Below are positions 26,766 through 34,703 of a DNA stretch of 64,000 nt, piece after piece. Numbering within the stretch: the first letter of the stretch is position 1; the number at the start of each line of letters is the position of its first letter. The stretch is from positions 62,001 to 126,000 of the forward strand of contig NZ_JACXZA010000007.1 of the NCBI RefSeq assembly GCF_014779765.1, read 5' to 3'. The position numbers and the translations under genes were made by a program. Origin of the DNA: Paenibacillus terricola (lineage in GTDB: Bacteria > Bacillota > Bacilli > Paenibacillales > Paenibacillaceae). Below the pieces are notes generated by a model that was given only the letters and a program-made list of their open reading frames with translations, was not told the DNA's origin and made no database searches.

Positions 26766-27122
26766 CTAGCTCGTCGAATCGTCGAGAACCGGTAATTCGA
26801 TGAGCATGCTTAACGCTACCTGGATCACAATACTAACGATAAGCATAATGGCAATAGATAAGATAAACCGGGATTTGTTCTGCCGTTTCGCTAAGCCGCG
26901 GACCAAGAAGAAGCTTATGATCGGGAATGCCACTGCGTTGATAACAACCATGGCGAAGGAAACGATCGCGTGACCAAAACCATGATCCGAACTAGCATCA
27001 TAGTAGGTGTGGAATACGAGCGGAAACCCTCCGAAGAACACCAGCAGCGGCATTGCCACCGCAACAACCAGTGATAAAACAATTGTCACTGCAAATACAG
27101 CGAACGATGCACCTTTACTCAT
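26766..27122 (-). CDS. Small membrane protein, unknown function
   Basis: A 118-residue protein with three predicted membrane segments (VTIVLSLVVAVAMPLLVFFG, AIVSFAMVVINAVAFPIISF, FILSIAIMLIVSIVIQVAL) separated by a short basic loop LAKRQNKSR. No family recognised. Only a weak GGGG ribosome site precedes the ATG. It is monocistronic and converges on the ABC operon terminator. Confidence 0.6.
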   Translation of the reverse strand: MSKGASFAVFAVTIVLSLVVAVAMPLLVFFGGFPLVFHTYYDASSDHGFGHAIVSFAMVVINAVAFPIISFFLVRGLAKRQNKSRFILSIAIMLIVSIVIQVALSMLIELPVLDDSTS

Positions 27123-27284
27123 TCAACGACCCCGCAATAGATTCTATTTTATGGTATGACCGGATCAATTATGGGTTCCAGGGCAATCGTTTGTCAATGG
27201 AGGAACTGCGGCTTTCTTGAGCTGCAAGGATGAGCTGTCACTCTACCACAGTTTTCTGTTGTGGTTAGGTGTGCAGTCTTCTCC

Positions 27285-28049
27285 CTATCTAACCCGCTCC
27301 AATCCCCAAGTTACAGCCTCCAGCCGCTCGGCATAATGGAGCCGCGGAGCCGCGGACGGAAGCTCCAGTCTCCGCCGATCAACCATCGTGTTTATCGTAA
27401 TCTTGGCTTCGGCATGCTGCAGCTGCCACGGTTCGTGGTTAATGTTACAACGATAGAGATGATCGCCATGCTCGGCATAGAGGCAGTACCGCTCGGTTAG
27501 CCAGTATTCCAAGCTCTCCTGCTCCGCCATGAATGGAGCCGATGTTGGGCGATATTGGGCATCGAAAAGAAAGGATTGCCCCTCCCTGTCCTCCCCCGAA
27601 CTTGCACTTGCACCTGCACCAGTCCCACGCCGCTCGGAGCGAAAGGTCGTCCAGCCGTTGTCGCTGCCCAGCGTAATGCCTGCACGATAGTAAGGCAGAT
27701 GGAAGAACATTCTTGCAGATAGAACTGCGAGAGAATTCGCTGCATCCAGGCTGAAGAAGTAGACACCTGCTTTGCCCTCGCTGATGACGTATGTACGAAC
27801 ATTGATTTCACCGAAATCCGATGTGCCGGGAACCGAAGGCATATAGTGCATACGAATGCCGCTCATATAGAAAGGTACGATTCCCATCCAAGCTTGTCCC
27901 TTATACAGATCCAGCTCCAAGCCTCGTGGTATTATCGAACGCAGCTGATCTGCCTTGACCGGCCAGTGTGCGAACAGCAGCTGCGACCAAATCTGTCTCA
28001 TAAGCCATGGACCAGACGGAACCGGCCAAGGCCGATGGTCAACTCTCAT
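27285..28049 (-). CDS. DUF2071 / YqjF-like protein
   Basis: About 254 residues. It matches the YqjF-type DUF2071 family: WPMRQIWSQLLFAHWPV-like opening (here WLMRQIWSQLLFAHWPV), LDLYKGQAWMGIVPFYM and EINVRTYVI, then GVYFFSLDA. The family is thought to bind a small ligand in a barrel; function unknown. The ATG at 28049 is five bases after GGGTGG; the longer frame to 28076 lacks a ribosome site. A low-complexity Gly/Ala/Ser insertion interrupts the middle. Confidence 0.82.
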   Translation of the reverse strand: MRVDHRPWPVPSGPWLMRQIWSQLLFAHWPVKADQLRSIIPRGLELDLYKGQAWMGIVPFYMSGIRMHYMPSVPGTSDFGEINVRTYVISEGKAGVYFFSLDAANSLAVLSARMFFHLPYYRAGITLGSDNGWTTFRSERRGTGAGASASSGEDREGQSFLFDAQYRPTSAPFMAEQESLEYWLTERYCLYAEHGDHLYRCNINHEPWQLQHAEAKITINTMVDRRRLELPSAAPRLHYAERLEAVTWGLERVR

Positions 28050-28162
28050 TTCGACCACCCTTCTTTTAATGCACATTTATAGGATACATAACAAGTATTA
28101 TACAGATTCGAACTTCGTTGAAAAACCACCATTTCGATGAATGATACTGTCTGTTGTTTAGA

Positions 28163-28197
28163 ATGAATACTAGTATGGCGCCATGAATAATAGTATG
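28163..28197. promoter_or_regulatory. Two 15-bp direct repeats, 20 bases apart
   Basis: ATGAATACTAGTATG (28163-28177) and ATGAATAATAGTATG (28183-28197) differ at one base and repeat with a 20-base period, two helical turns. They sit 55-90 bases before the DHODH-fusion gene, so a regulator site is likely. Confidence 0.5.
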
Positions 28198-28252
28198 ATT
28201 TTGGTAATCAGTTAACCTACACCCTGCTGCAGCAAAAAGGCGGTGAAGCCCT

Positions 28253-30217
28253 ATGCCCGATTGGTCTTATCAAACACTATTCCGTCCGATCCTGTTTCGT
28301 CTTCCCGCACGTATCGCACGTGGGCTTACCTTTCAAGCGATGGGGCGCCTGAGCCGGATTCCCGGCGGCACCTTCATCATCAAGACGCTGGGCCATGTCG
28401 AGCCGTCCCCGCTTCTTCGAAGCGATTTCGAAGGGATCGCGCTGCCGACACCAACCGGCCTGTCAGGTGCAGTCGACGCCGACGGGATTGCCATCAAGGC
28501 GATATCCCAATTCGGCTTCGGCTTCGTTGAGGTTGGTCCCGTTACACGCAGCCCTATCACCAGTGATTCACCTATACATATTGATCCGGCAAGCGAGAGT
28601 ATCATCTATCCTTGCGAATACGAGAATGCTGGAGAGGAAGTTATCCTGCAGCGCATTCGCAATCCTAATCATCGATTGCCGCAGTTTGTGCGTATCGCAC
28701 CGTCACCTAGAGCCGGTCCGAATGAAGCGGCCGCCGATCTGCAAGCATTGTTCGAGCGCTTCGCAGGAGAGCCAAACGTATCTGCTCTTATTGTTGAAGC
28801 AGTGAGCTCACGTCTTGAAGACACTGCGGGGAGTCCTATACAACTGTTTGAGCAGCTATCTGTATTCTTCGCCGAGAACGCCGTCACCCCGATCAGAAAG
28901 AAACCGATGCTGCTCTACATTCCGCTCGACTTGCCTGACACCTTACTGCAGCAAATCGTGCGACGAGCCAACCCATCCATTTGGAGCGGATTCGTCATTG
29001 GAGACTCGGTTCGAGCTATTGATGGCACTGTCGTAACCGGACGCAATGGCCGTGAGGCATGCATCGCGAAACTGCATACGATCCGAGAGCATGCGATCGG
29101 AAGTCCGATTCTGTTCGCGTCGGCGGGCGTGCATGAGCCCGCCAATGCGCTGGCGCTATTAGAGGCTGGCGCCGACTATTTGCTGCTGCACAGCGGCTTC
29201 GTTTATGCTGGACCCGGCTTGCCTAAGCGGGTCAATGAGGCCATTCTATACGATAGACTGGCGAGGGAAGAGGCCCCGCCTTCGCCGTCTTTTTGGACCA
29301 ATTGGGGATGGATGTGCCTACTGGGGATCGGGATGATGCTTGGGGGCGTTATTGCCTGGATTATCGCGGCAAGCTCCGTGCTGCTCCCTTACGACGAGTC
29401 GTTCCTCGATATGGCGCGCAGCCAAGTGGCGGCGATTAACAACAATCTGCTGAACTTCATGTCGCATGACCGCATCACCCTCGCTGGCACGATGCTGTCC
29501 ATCGGGATTCTATATTACCAGCTTGCAAGGCATGGCCTTAGACATGGTCTTCATTGGGCGAAAACAGCCGTGTGGGTCTCTTGCGGGGTTGGATTTCCGA
29601 GCTTCTTCCTATACTTGGGGTACGGGTTCTTCGACCCGCTCCATGCCGCAGCCGCCTTTATTCTGCTGCCGATGTTCCTGCTTGCCATGCGGAACAATCC
29701 GGATCGCCCTAACCGCTTGCCGGTCAATCTGCATAACAGCAGCGTGTGGCGGCGAGGATTATGGGGGCAGCTCTGCTTCATCATCGTTGGGGCTTCGCTA
29801 TGCATTGGCGGCCTCGTCATCGCTTATGTAGGCATTACCAACGTATTCGTACCTCAAGATATCGGCTACCTATGCATGTCACGCAATGCGCTCGACCTCG
29901 CCAACTCCCGGCTGGTTCCGCTCATTGCCCATGACCGTGCCGGCTTCGGCGGGGCGCTGCTGTCCGACGCCATCGGCATCCTAATCGTATCCCTATGGGG
30001 ACTGCAGCAAGGCGCAAGATGGCAGTGGTGGACGCTGCTGTGGAGCGGTTCGCCTGGATTTATCGCAGGGCTGAGCGTACATTTTGCAATCGGTTATACG
30101 GATTTCATTCATCTGCTTCCTGCTTATTTCGTGCTTGTCGTCTATATAGCCGGTCTTATTCTGCTGTATCCCTATCTCATGTCCAAGGAGCGTGCCCACT
30201 CACATGTCGCAACTTAA
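28253..30217 (+). CDS. Degenerate dihydroorotate-dehydrogenase-like domain fused to a duplicated membrane module
   Basis: A 654-residue fusion. Residues 1-340 follow the class 2 dihydroorotate dehydrogenase pattern: an amphipathic start (LFRPILFRLPARIARGLTF), GLSGAVDADG, QFGFGFVEVGPVT, LLYIPLDLPD and near the end SAGVHEP and LLLHSGFVYAGPGL. The N-S-x-P-N-T catalytic region is replaced by VEAVSSRLEDT, so normal pyrimidine synthesis activity is doubtful. The C-terminal 300 residues hold about eight membrane segments arranged as two copies of one unit. P-x-D at 379 and 534, HDR at 405 and 560, and D-x-x-H at 461 and 617 keep the same spacing. AAGGCGG precedes the ATG. Function unknown; a quinone-linked or sensing membrane protein is possible. 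Confidence 0.75.
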   Translation: MPDWSYQTLFRPILFRLPARIARGLTFQAMGRLSRIPGGTFIIKTLGHVEPSPLLRSDFEGIALPTPTGLSGAVDADGIAIKAISQFGFGFVEVGPVTRSPITSDSPIHIDPASESIIYPCEYENAGEEVILQRIRNPNHRLPQFVRIAPSPRAGPNEAAADLQALFERFAGEPNVSALIVEAVSSRLEDTAGSPIQLFEQLSVFFAENAVTPIRKKPMLLYIPLDLPDTLLQQIVRRANPSIWSGFVIGDSVRAIDGTVVTGRNGREACIAKLHTIREHAIGSPILFASAGVHEPANALALLEAGADYLLLHSGFVYAGPGLPKRVNEAILYDRLAREEAPPSPSFWTNWGWMCLLGIGMMLGGVIAWIIAASSVLLPYDESFLDMARSQVAAINNNLLNFMSHDRITLAGTMLSIGILYYQLARHGLRHGLHWAKTAVWVSCGVGFPSFFLYLGYGFFDPLHAAAAFILLPMFLLAMRNNPDRPNRLPVNLHNSSVWRRGLWGQLCFIIVGASLCIGGLVIAYVGITNVFVPQDIGYLCMSRNALDLANSRLVPLIAHDRAGFGGALLSDAIGILIVSLWGLQQGARWQWWTLLWSGSPGFIAGLSVHFAIGYTDFIHLLPAYFVLVVYIAGLILLYPYLMSKERAHSHVAT

Positions 30218-30641
30218 CCAATCCGATTCGATTCTCATCTCAGTTGACCGGGCCTTGTTAAACGTACAAGATCTGTATGAACAACTTCGTCCAATGCCAT
30301 GGGCCGCGGCCTATACCTGTGAAAAGCTGCAGCGTGCCGTCGAGAATACGGCGGTCGTTGTTGGCGCTTATGATCAAGTGAACGGCGGCAAGCTTGTTGG
30401 ATTTGCACGCGTCGTCTCGGACTGCGCGACGTTCGGCTATCTCACCGATGTATTCGTCGACGAGGCTTATCGCGGACAAGGGTTGTCCAAACGGATGATG
30501 CAGACGATCAAGGAGCATCCCGATCTGCAAGGACTGCGCCGCTTCATGCTCATCACTGCTGACGCGCAAGGCCTGTATGCACAATACGGCTTCGAGCAGC
30601 TGCAGCATGCCGAGAAATGGATGGAGATTTTTCAGCCCTAA
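30204..30641 (+). CDS. GNAT acetyltransferase
   Basis: A 145-residue N-acetyltransferase with VVVGAYDQ, GFARVVSDCATFGYLTDVFV and the acetyl-CoA loop DEAYRGQGLSKRMMQ, then YAQYGFEQL. This subgroup (sometimes called YesJ/arylalkylamine-like) has unknown substrates. The ATG at 30204 lies inside the 3' end of the DHODH fusion gene (14-base overlap), so the two are translationally coupled; an in-frame GTG at 30192 sits directly on the AAGGAGC and is less likely. Confidence 0.85.
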   Translation: MSQLNQSDSILISVDRALLNVQDLYEQLRPMPWAAAYTCEKLQRAVENTAVVVGAYDQVNGGKLVGFARVVSDCATFGYLTDVFVDEAYRGQGLSKRMMQTIKEHPDLQGLRRFMLITADAQGLYAQYGFEQLQHAEKWMEIFQP

Positions 30642-30663
30642 ACGCTAACTGGTAAGCTCAGCC

Positions 30664-30888
30664 CTATTCCGTGCCTTCCCACTCCAACAGGAACTGCTGA
30701 ACATACTGCTCCATATACTGATGGCGCTGCTCTGCAATTGGGCGGGCAGCCGATGTATTAATGAGATCCTTCAGCTTAAACAGCTTCTCATAGAAATGAT
30801 TTAGCGCCGTGTTGCTGCGATGATCGCGGTATTCCTTCGTTGTCATCGCATCGCGCGGCTTGATGGCGGGGTTATGGATCGGGCTGCC
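30664..30888 (-). pseudogene. C-terminal relic of an HD-domain phosphohydrolase
   Basis: An open frame on the minus strand reads SPIHNPAIKPRDAMTTKEYR and continues through LNHFYEKLFKLKDLINT and EQRHQYMEQYVQQFLLEWEG. This is the C-terminal third of the YedJ-type HD phosphohydrolases. A stop lies directly upstream at 30889-30891, and the catalytic HD part is absent. The break is only 10-20 bases from the ribosome site of the oppositely oriented sigma factor gene, which suggests a deletion when the sigma gene arrived or the neighbourhood was rearranged. A free 60-residue protein from the ATG at 30846 is possible but unlikely. Confidence 0.7.
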
Positions 30889-30911
30889 TTACAACGAAAG
30901 GAGCTAATACG

Positions 30912-31814
30912 ATGAATTTGGATTCGCTGTATCGGACATACAAGCCGGTCTTGCTTGCTTATGCTTACCGGATGCTCGGCTCTCTTACGGACGCCGAGGA
31001 TATCGTTCAAGATGTCTTCATGGCGGTCCGGGACCTTGACTGGCAAGCAATCGAGCATCCGAAGGCCTATTTGATGAAAATGGTCACGAACCGATCGATC
31101 AATATGATCCGATCCGCAAGGCGCCAGCGAGAAGTCTATCCCGGCACGTGGCTGCCGGAGCCGGACATCCGCTTCACCGCAGAGGTTGCAGCGGATGAAC
31201 CGTCCGAACAACTTGTACTTCGCGAAAGGTTCGGTTATGCCCTGCTTGTCCTGTTGCAGCAGCTGTCGCCGCAGGAGCGAGCTGTGTATATTCTCAAGGA
31301 ATCGCTGGGTTATCCTTACGAAGAGATCGCACAGATGCTGCAGAAGAATGAAGCGGCCTGCCGCAAGCTGTTCAGCCGTGCCAGCGCCAAGATCGGCGCG
31401 CACAGCCACACCGAAGACGAGATCATGACGAACCAGGCCGATCAGGCTGAGCCCTATGTTCGCGCCTTCTCAGAGGCGGCTAAGACCGGTCAGTTCGAGC
31501 CCTTCATTCGGCTGCTGACCCATAATGCCGTGCTCATCAGCGACGGCGGCGGCAAAGTTCGCACAGCCATCAATCCGATCCTCGGACGGGACCGCATTCT
31601 TGCTTTCTTCGAAGGCCTGTACAACAAAGGCTCCTATAAGGGTGACTTCTACAGCGTGCGCATTAGCGGTCAGCCTGGCGTCTTATTCGTGCGTCCCGAC
31701 GGGTATATGAAAGCGTTCTGCTTCGGCCATTCATCCGATCAGTCCATCGAATATATCTACTCCATTGCAAACCCGGACAAATTGCAGCATATACAGGGCT
31801 CACCCGTTCATTAG
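30912..31814 (+). CDS. ECF41-group RNA polymerase sigma factor with SnoaL-like C-terminal domain
   Basis: A 300-residue sigma factor. Region 2 (YAYRMLGSLTDAEDIVQDVF), the linker motif WLPEP, and region 4 (QLSPQERAVYILKESLGYPYEEIA) are followed by a 120-residue SnoaL-type domain. This extension carries the diagnostic DGGGK and NPDKL motifs of group ECF41, whose C-terminal extension replaces a separate anti-sigma factor. The ATG follows CGAAAGGAG. The next gene is a carboxymuconolactone-decarboxylase family protein, the classical ECF41 partner, with an ECF41-type promoter before it. Confidence 0.93.
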   Translation: MNLDSLYRTYKPVLLAYAYRMLGSLTDAEDIVQDVFMAVRDLDWQAIEHPKAYLMKMVTNRSINMIRSARRQREVYPGTWLPEPDIRFTAEVAADEPSEQLVLRERFGYALLVLLQQLSPQERAVYILKESLGYPYEEIAQMLQKNEAACRKLFSRASAKIGAHSHTEDEIMTNQADQAEPYVRAFSEAAKTGQFEPFIRLLTHNAVLISDGGGKVRTAINPILGRDRILAFFEGLYNKGSYKGDFYSVRISGQPGVLFVRPDGYMKAFCFGHSSDQSIEYIYSIANPDKLQHIQGSPVH

Positions 31815-31865
31815 GACGCAGGATCATCTTTTATCTAAATTAAATCGAAAAGTTCTTTCAGATGA

Positions 31866-31892
31866 TGTCACAAATCCCTCGGCTCAATTGTC
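31866..31892 (+). promoter_or_regulatory. ECF41-type promoter
   Basis: TGTCACA (31866-31872), 16 bases, TGTC (31889-31892). The known ECF41 pattern is TGTCACA with a CGTC-like -10, so this is a near-perfect match and the likely target of the sigma factor next door. Confidence 0.75.
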
Positions 31893-31947
31893 TAAATTAC
31901 TGTCAGCCGGCCGCAGACAATAAACAATTAAGTGGAGGGAAATCCAT

Positions 31948-32394
31948 ATGAATACTCGAATCAATCACCAACAGGTAAGTCCTGAAGTGTACAATACTAT
32001 GCTGAAACTGGAAGGTTTCATTGCTTCTTCCGGACTCGACCACACCCTGTATGAGCTGATCAAAATCCGTGCATCGCAAATCAACGGCTGCGCCTTCTGC
32101 CTCGATATGCATATAACGAAGCTGCGCAGCATGGGCGAGTCGAGCCAACGCGTCGATCTGGTAAGCGTATGGCGCGAAGTTCCTTTCTACACGGCTAAAG
32201 AGAAAGCAGCGCTTGAACTGACGGAAGCCGTTACCCTCATCTCCAAAGCCGGCGTACCGGACGATGTCTATCGGAACGCACGCGAACATTTCTCCGAGAA
32301 TGAGTTCATGACGATCATTATGGCGATCAACACGATCAACAGCTGGAACCGGATCGCAATCTCGACAGGCATGTTCCCAGCAGCACAGGTGTAG
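31948..32394 (+). CDS. Carboxymuconolactone decarboxylase / AhpD-like protein
   Basis: A 148-residue protein with the CMD fold and the redox motif C-x2-C in INGCAFCLDMH, typical of AhpD-like alkylhydroperoxidases. It probably reduces peroxides or reactive carbonyl species, or carries out a related oxidoreduction. GGAGGG precedes the ATG. Control by the adjacent ECF41 sigma factor is supported by the promoter match at 31866. Confidence 0.9.
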   Translation: MNTRINHQQVSPEVYNTMLKLEGFIASSGLDHTLYELIKIRASQINGCAFCLDMHITKLRSMGESSQRVDLVSVWREVPFYTAKEKAALELTEAVTLISKAGVPDDVYRNAREHFSENEFMTIIMAINTINSWNRIAISTGMFPAAQV

Positions 32395-32420
32395 AAACTC
32401 GCTATTTGTTCCAAAATACA

Positions 32421-32465
32421 AGGGCTGAGCCGCTGTCATCCGACAGTCCGTCTCAGCCCTTTTTC
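32421..32465 (+). terminator. Terminator after the CMD gene
   Basis: AGGGCTGAG (32421-32429) pairs with CTCAGCCCT (32452-32460) around an inner CTGTC/GACAG hairpin, followed by TTTTT. Confidence 0.85.
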
Positions 32466-32466
32466 T

Positions 32467-34284
32467 TCACTTCAAATAAAACGATTCAAATGATTCCGGC
32501 CCGCCGTCGCCAGGCTCCTCGCCCCCGTCGTCTGATGGCTCTTCCTCCGCTCCCGCTTTGCGCTCAGCCGCCTCTTCCAGCTCTGCTGCACTTTCACGGC
32601 CCGACAGCTTATCGAACTTCACAAGATGCCGAACCGTTGGCGGCTCCGGACGCAGCTGTCCGTATAACCGCACGTAGATCTCTTCGATCTCTTCACCGGT
32701 CAGATCCTCCTGGCGGAGCAGCTCCGATGCGATCACATGCACGAAGTCCGCGTGCTTGTTCACGAGTTCCTTCACCTGATTCATCTGATCCTTCAGCAGC
32801 TCGTTAATCTTCGGACGAAGCGCACGGAAACCATCGACACGACCGCCAACAGCCAGCCAACTGAACAGTTCGTCACCCATACCGACAATGCCGAGATACG
32901 CGCCTGCCAGCGTCGTTGCCTGCTGCAGATCGGAAGTAACGCCATTCAGCTTTTTGCCGAGGAACTCTTCCTCGACTGCACGTGCTGCTAAGCAGACTTG
33001 AATCTCTGCAAGAATCTCGCTGTCGCTTCGATTATAACGCTCCGTCATCGGCTTCGTAGCCGCAAGGCCAAGCGCGCCGCCGCGGCGAACAATCGTAACC
33101 TTCCATACCCGATCATGCGGCTTCAGCAAATACTGCGCCACCGCGTGACCCGCCTCGTGATACGCCACGTTCCGCTTCTCGTCTGCGCTCATGGAACGAA
33201 GCGGCTGTTTCAGGCCCCATTCGTACGTCTCCATCGCGACGCGGAAATCCTCGTAGCTCGACAGCTGCGCCCCCCGTTGGTGGGCGATAACAACCGTCTC
33301 ATTGACGATATGCTTAATCTGAGCCGGGCTGTAGCCGATCGTATCGAGCGCAGCTTTCTCAGACGTGAACGACGGATCTTTTTTGACCTTCTTCAGGTAG
33401 TAGTTGAAGACGTCAACCCGGCCATCATAGTCAGGTGAATCCACCCACAGCTTGCGGTCGAATCGGCCCGGGCGCAGCAGCGCCTCGTCGAGCACATCTG
33501 GCAGGTTCGTTGCGGCAATGGTGAGCACCGGAGGGCGTTCCGCCTTCTTACGGCGCAAGCCGAGCTGACGCAGCAGCTTCGCGATCTTCGAGCTGTCGAG
33601 GTTCGGCGGATCCATCTGGAGCAGCAGCTCGTTGAGCAGGCCGGAACCTCCGCCCATGCCGAACATGCCCATTGCGCCGCCACCGCCGCCGCTGCCTTGA
33701 CGTTTCATGCCGATTGCATCGACCTCGTCGATGAAAATAATGCAGGCACCGTAGATTCGGGCCAGCTTGCGGGCTTTCTTGTAAATGCGCATGACCTTCA
33801 GGTTGCCAACGCCAAAAAACATGTTCTGGAAGCTTGGCGCCGAAGCATACGCGAAAGGCACTTGTGCCTCATTCGCGATAACTTGCGCGAGATAGGACTT
33901 ACCTGTACCCGGAGGTCCGCACAACAGCAGACCGCGGATCGCTTCGCCGCCCATCTCCTTGAAGCTCTTCACGCCCCGTAGAAGGGTAACGATGCGCTTC
34001 GCATTTTCTACAATCTCGGGGTTTCCCCGATAGTCGTCCCATGTGGCGCCCGTCTCCCCGGGCAATACCCAATACGTCCGCCCTCGTGCGAGGAACCAGA
34101 ACAGCGCAACGAATTGAATGATCATGAAGGCCATTGCATAGAGAAGATTTACGACGATGCCGAGGATGCTTAAACCGACCATCCAGGTCGTTGGAGCACC
34201 CGCCCACATGAAGATGAGTAGAACGACTACTATTGCGAGACTGATCAGCAATCTGCGCCACTTAATCCATTGATAGTTCCTCAT
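32467..34284 (-). CDS. FtsH-like membrane AAA+ zinc metalloprotease, divergent paralog
   Basis: About 605 residues. Two closely spaced N-terminal membrane helices replace the long outside loop of standard FtsH. The AAA module has Walker A GPPGTGKS, Walker B IIFIDEVDAIG, pore loop MFFGVGNLK and the second region of homology RPGRFDRKLW. A Gly/Met-rich insertion follows Walker B. The M41 protease part has the zinc site HEAGHA and the third-ligand region GVTSDLQQAT, so activity is expected. The C-terminal tail is acidic. It is not the housekeeping FtsH by size and layout; it may degrade a special set of membrane proteins. The ATG at 34284 is ten bases from AAAGGAG. Confidence 0.85.
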   Translation of the reverse strand: MRNYQWIKWRRLLISLAIVVVLLIFMWAGAPTTWMVGLSILGIVVNLLYAMAFMIIQFVALFWFLARGRTYWVLPGETGATWDDYRGNPEIVENAKRIVTLLRGVKSFKEMGGEAIRGLLLCGPPGTGKSYLAQVIANEAQVPFAYASAPSFQNMFFGVGNLKVMRIYKKARKLARIYGACIIFIDEVDAIGMKRQGSGGGGGAMGMFGMGGGSGLLNELLLQMDPPNLDSSKIAKLLRQLGLRRKKAERPPVLTIAATNLPDVLDEALLRPGRFDRKLWVDSPDYDGRVDVFNYYLKKVKKDPSFTSEKAALDTIGYSPAQIKHIVNETVVIAHQRGAQLSSYEDFRVAMETYEWGLKQPLRSMSADEKRNVAYHEAGHAVAQYLLKPHDRVWKVTIVRRGGALGLAATKPMTERYNRSDSEILAEIQVCLAARAVEEEFLGKKLNGVTSDLQQATTLAGAYLGIVGMGDELFSWLAVGGRVDGFRALRPKINELLKDQMNQVKELVNKHADFVHVIASELLRQEDLTGEEIEEIYVRLYGQLRPEPPTVRHLVKFDKLSGRESAAELEEAAERKAGAEEEPSDDGGEEPGDGGPESFESFYLK

Positions 34285-34305
34285 AGCGGCCATACTCCTT
34301 TGCAC

Positions 34306-34645
34306 TGGGAATGAATCCGACTTGATAACTTCTATCTATTTCAAACCTAGCCGAATAGAACGTCCGCCGCTGGGATGCCAATATTAATTTTTGATGACGG
34401 AACATGTTCGTCATAGGAATTGAACGAGTTAATGAAGCACAGGGCTGAAATTTGCTGGATAGTCATCGATTAGCATTTGATTCATTTGTAAACGGGAGTC
34501 GGTTTTCATGGAGGATAAGAGGAAGCTGTTTATTAAATTAGCAGCTTTATCGATAGAGGTCTTTGCCTATTAACTGTACATTAACGGGCAGGACGACGAC
34601 AAGGACAAACTGTGCATCGGCGAGGCGCTTAGAGCCTTTTCCCCA
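34306..34645. other. Intergenic region before the FtsH-like gene
   Basis: No gene is supported. A near-perfect palindrome ATGACGgAACATGTTCGTCAT lies at 34394-34414, roughly 110 bases upstream of the FtsH-like start, and could be an operator. A 21-codon frame at 34508-34573 follows GGGAG but has no other support. Confidence 0.5.
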
Positions 34646-34698
34646 ACAAAAAAATCACGCCCCCCTCACCGCTGGCACGGTGAAGCAAGAACGTGATT
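34646..34698 (-). terminator. Terminator of the siderophore transport operon
   Basis: On the minus strand AATCACG and CGTGATT close a stem with an inner TTCACCG/CGGTGAG, followed by TTTTTTTG. Confidence 0.8.
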
Positions 34699-34703
34699 CC
34701 GAG

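Noticed and set aside
34508-34573. 21-codon frame MEDKRKLFIKLAALSIEV...
   Set aside because: Only a marginal ribosome site; no conservation evidence and no hydrophobic or other feature to support it.
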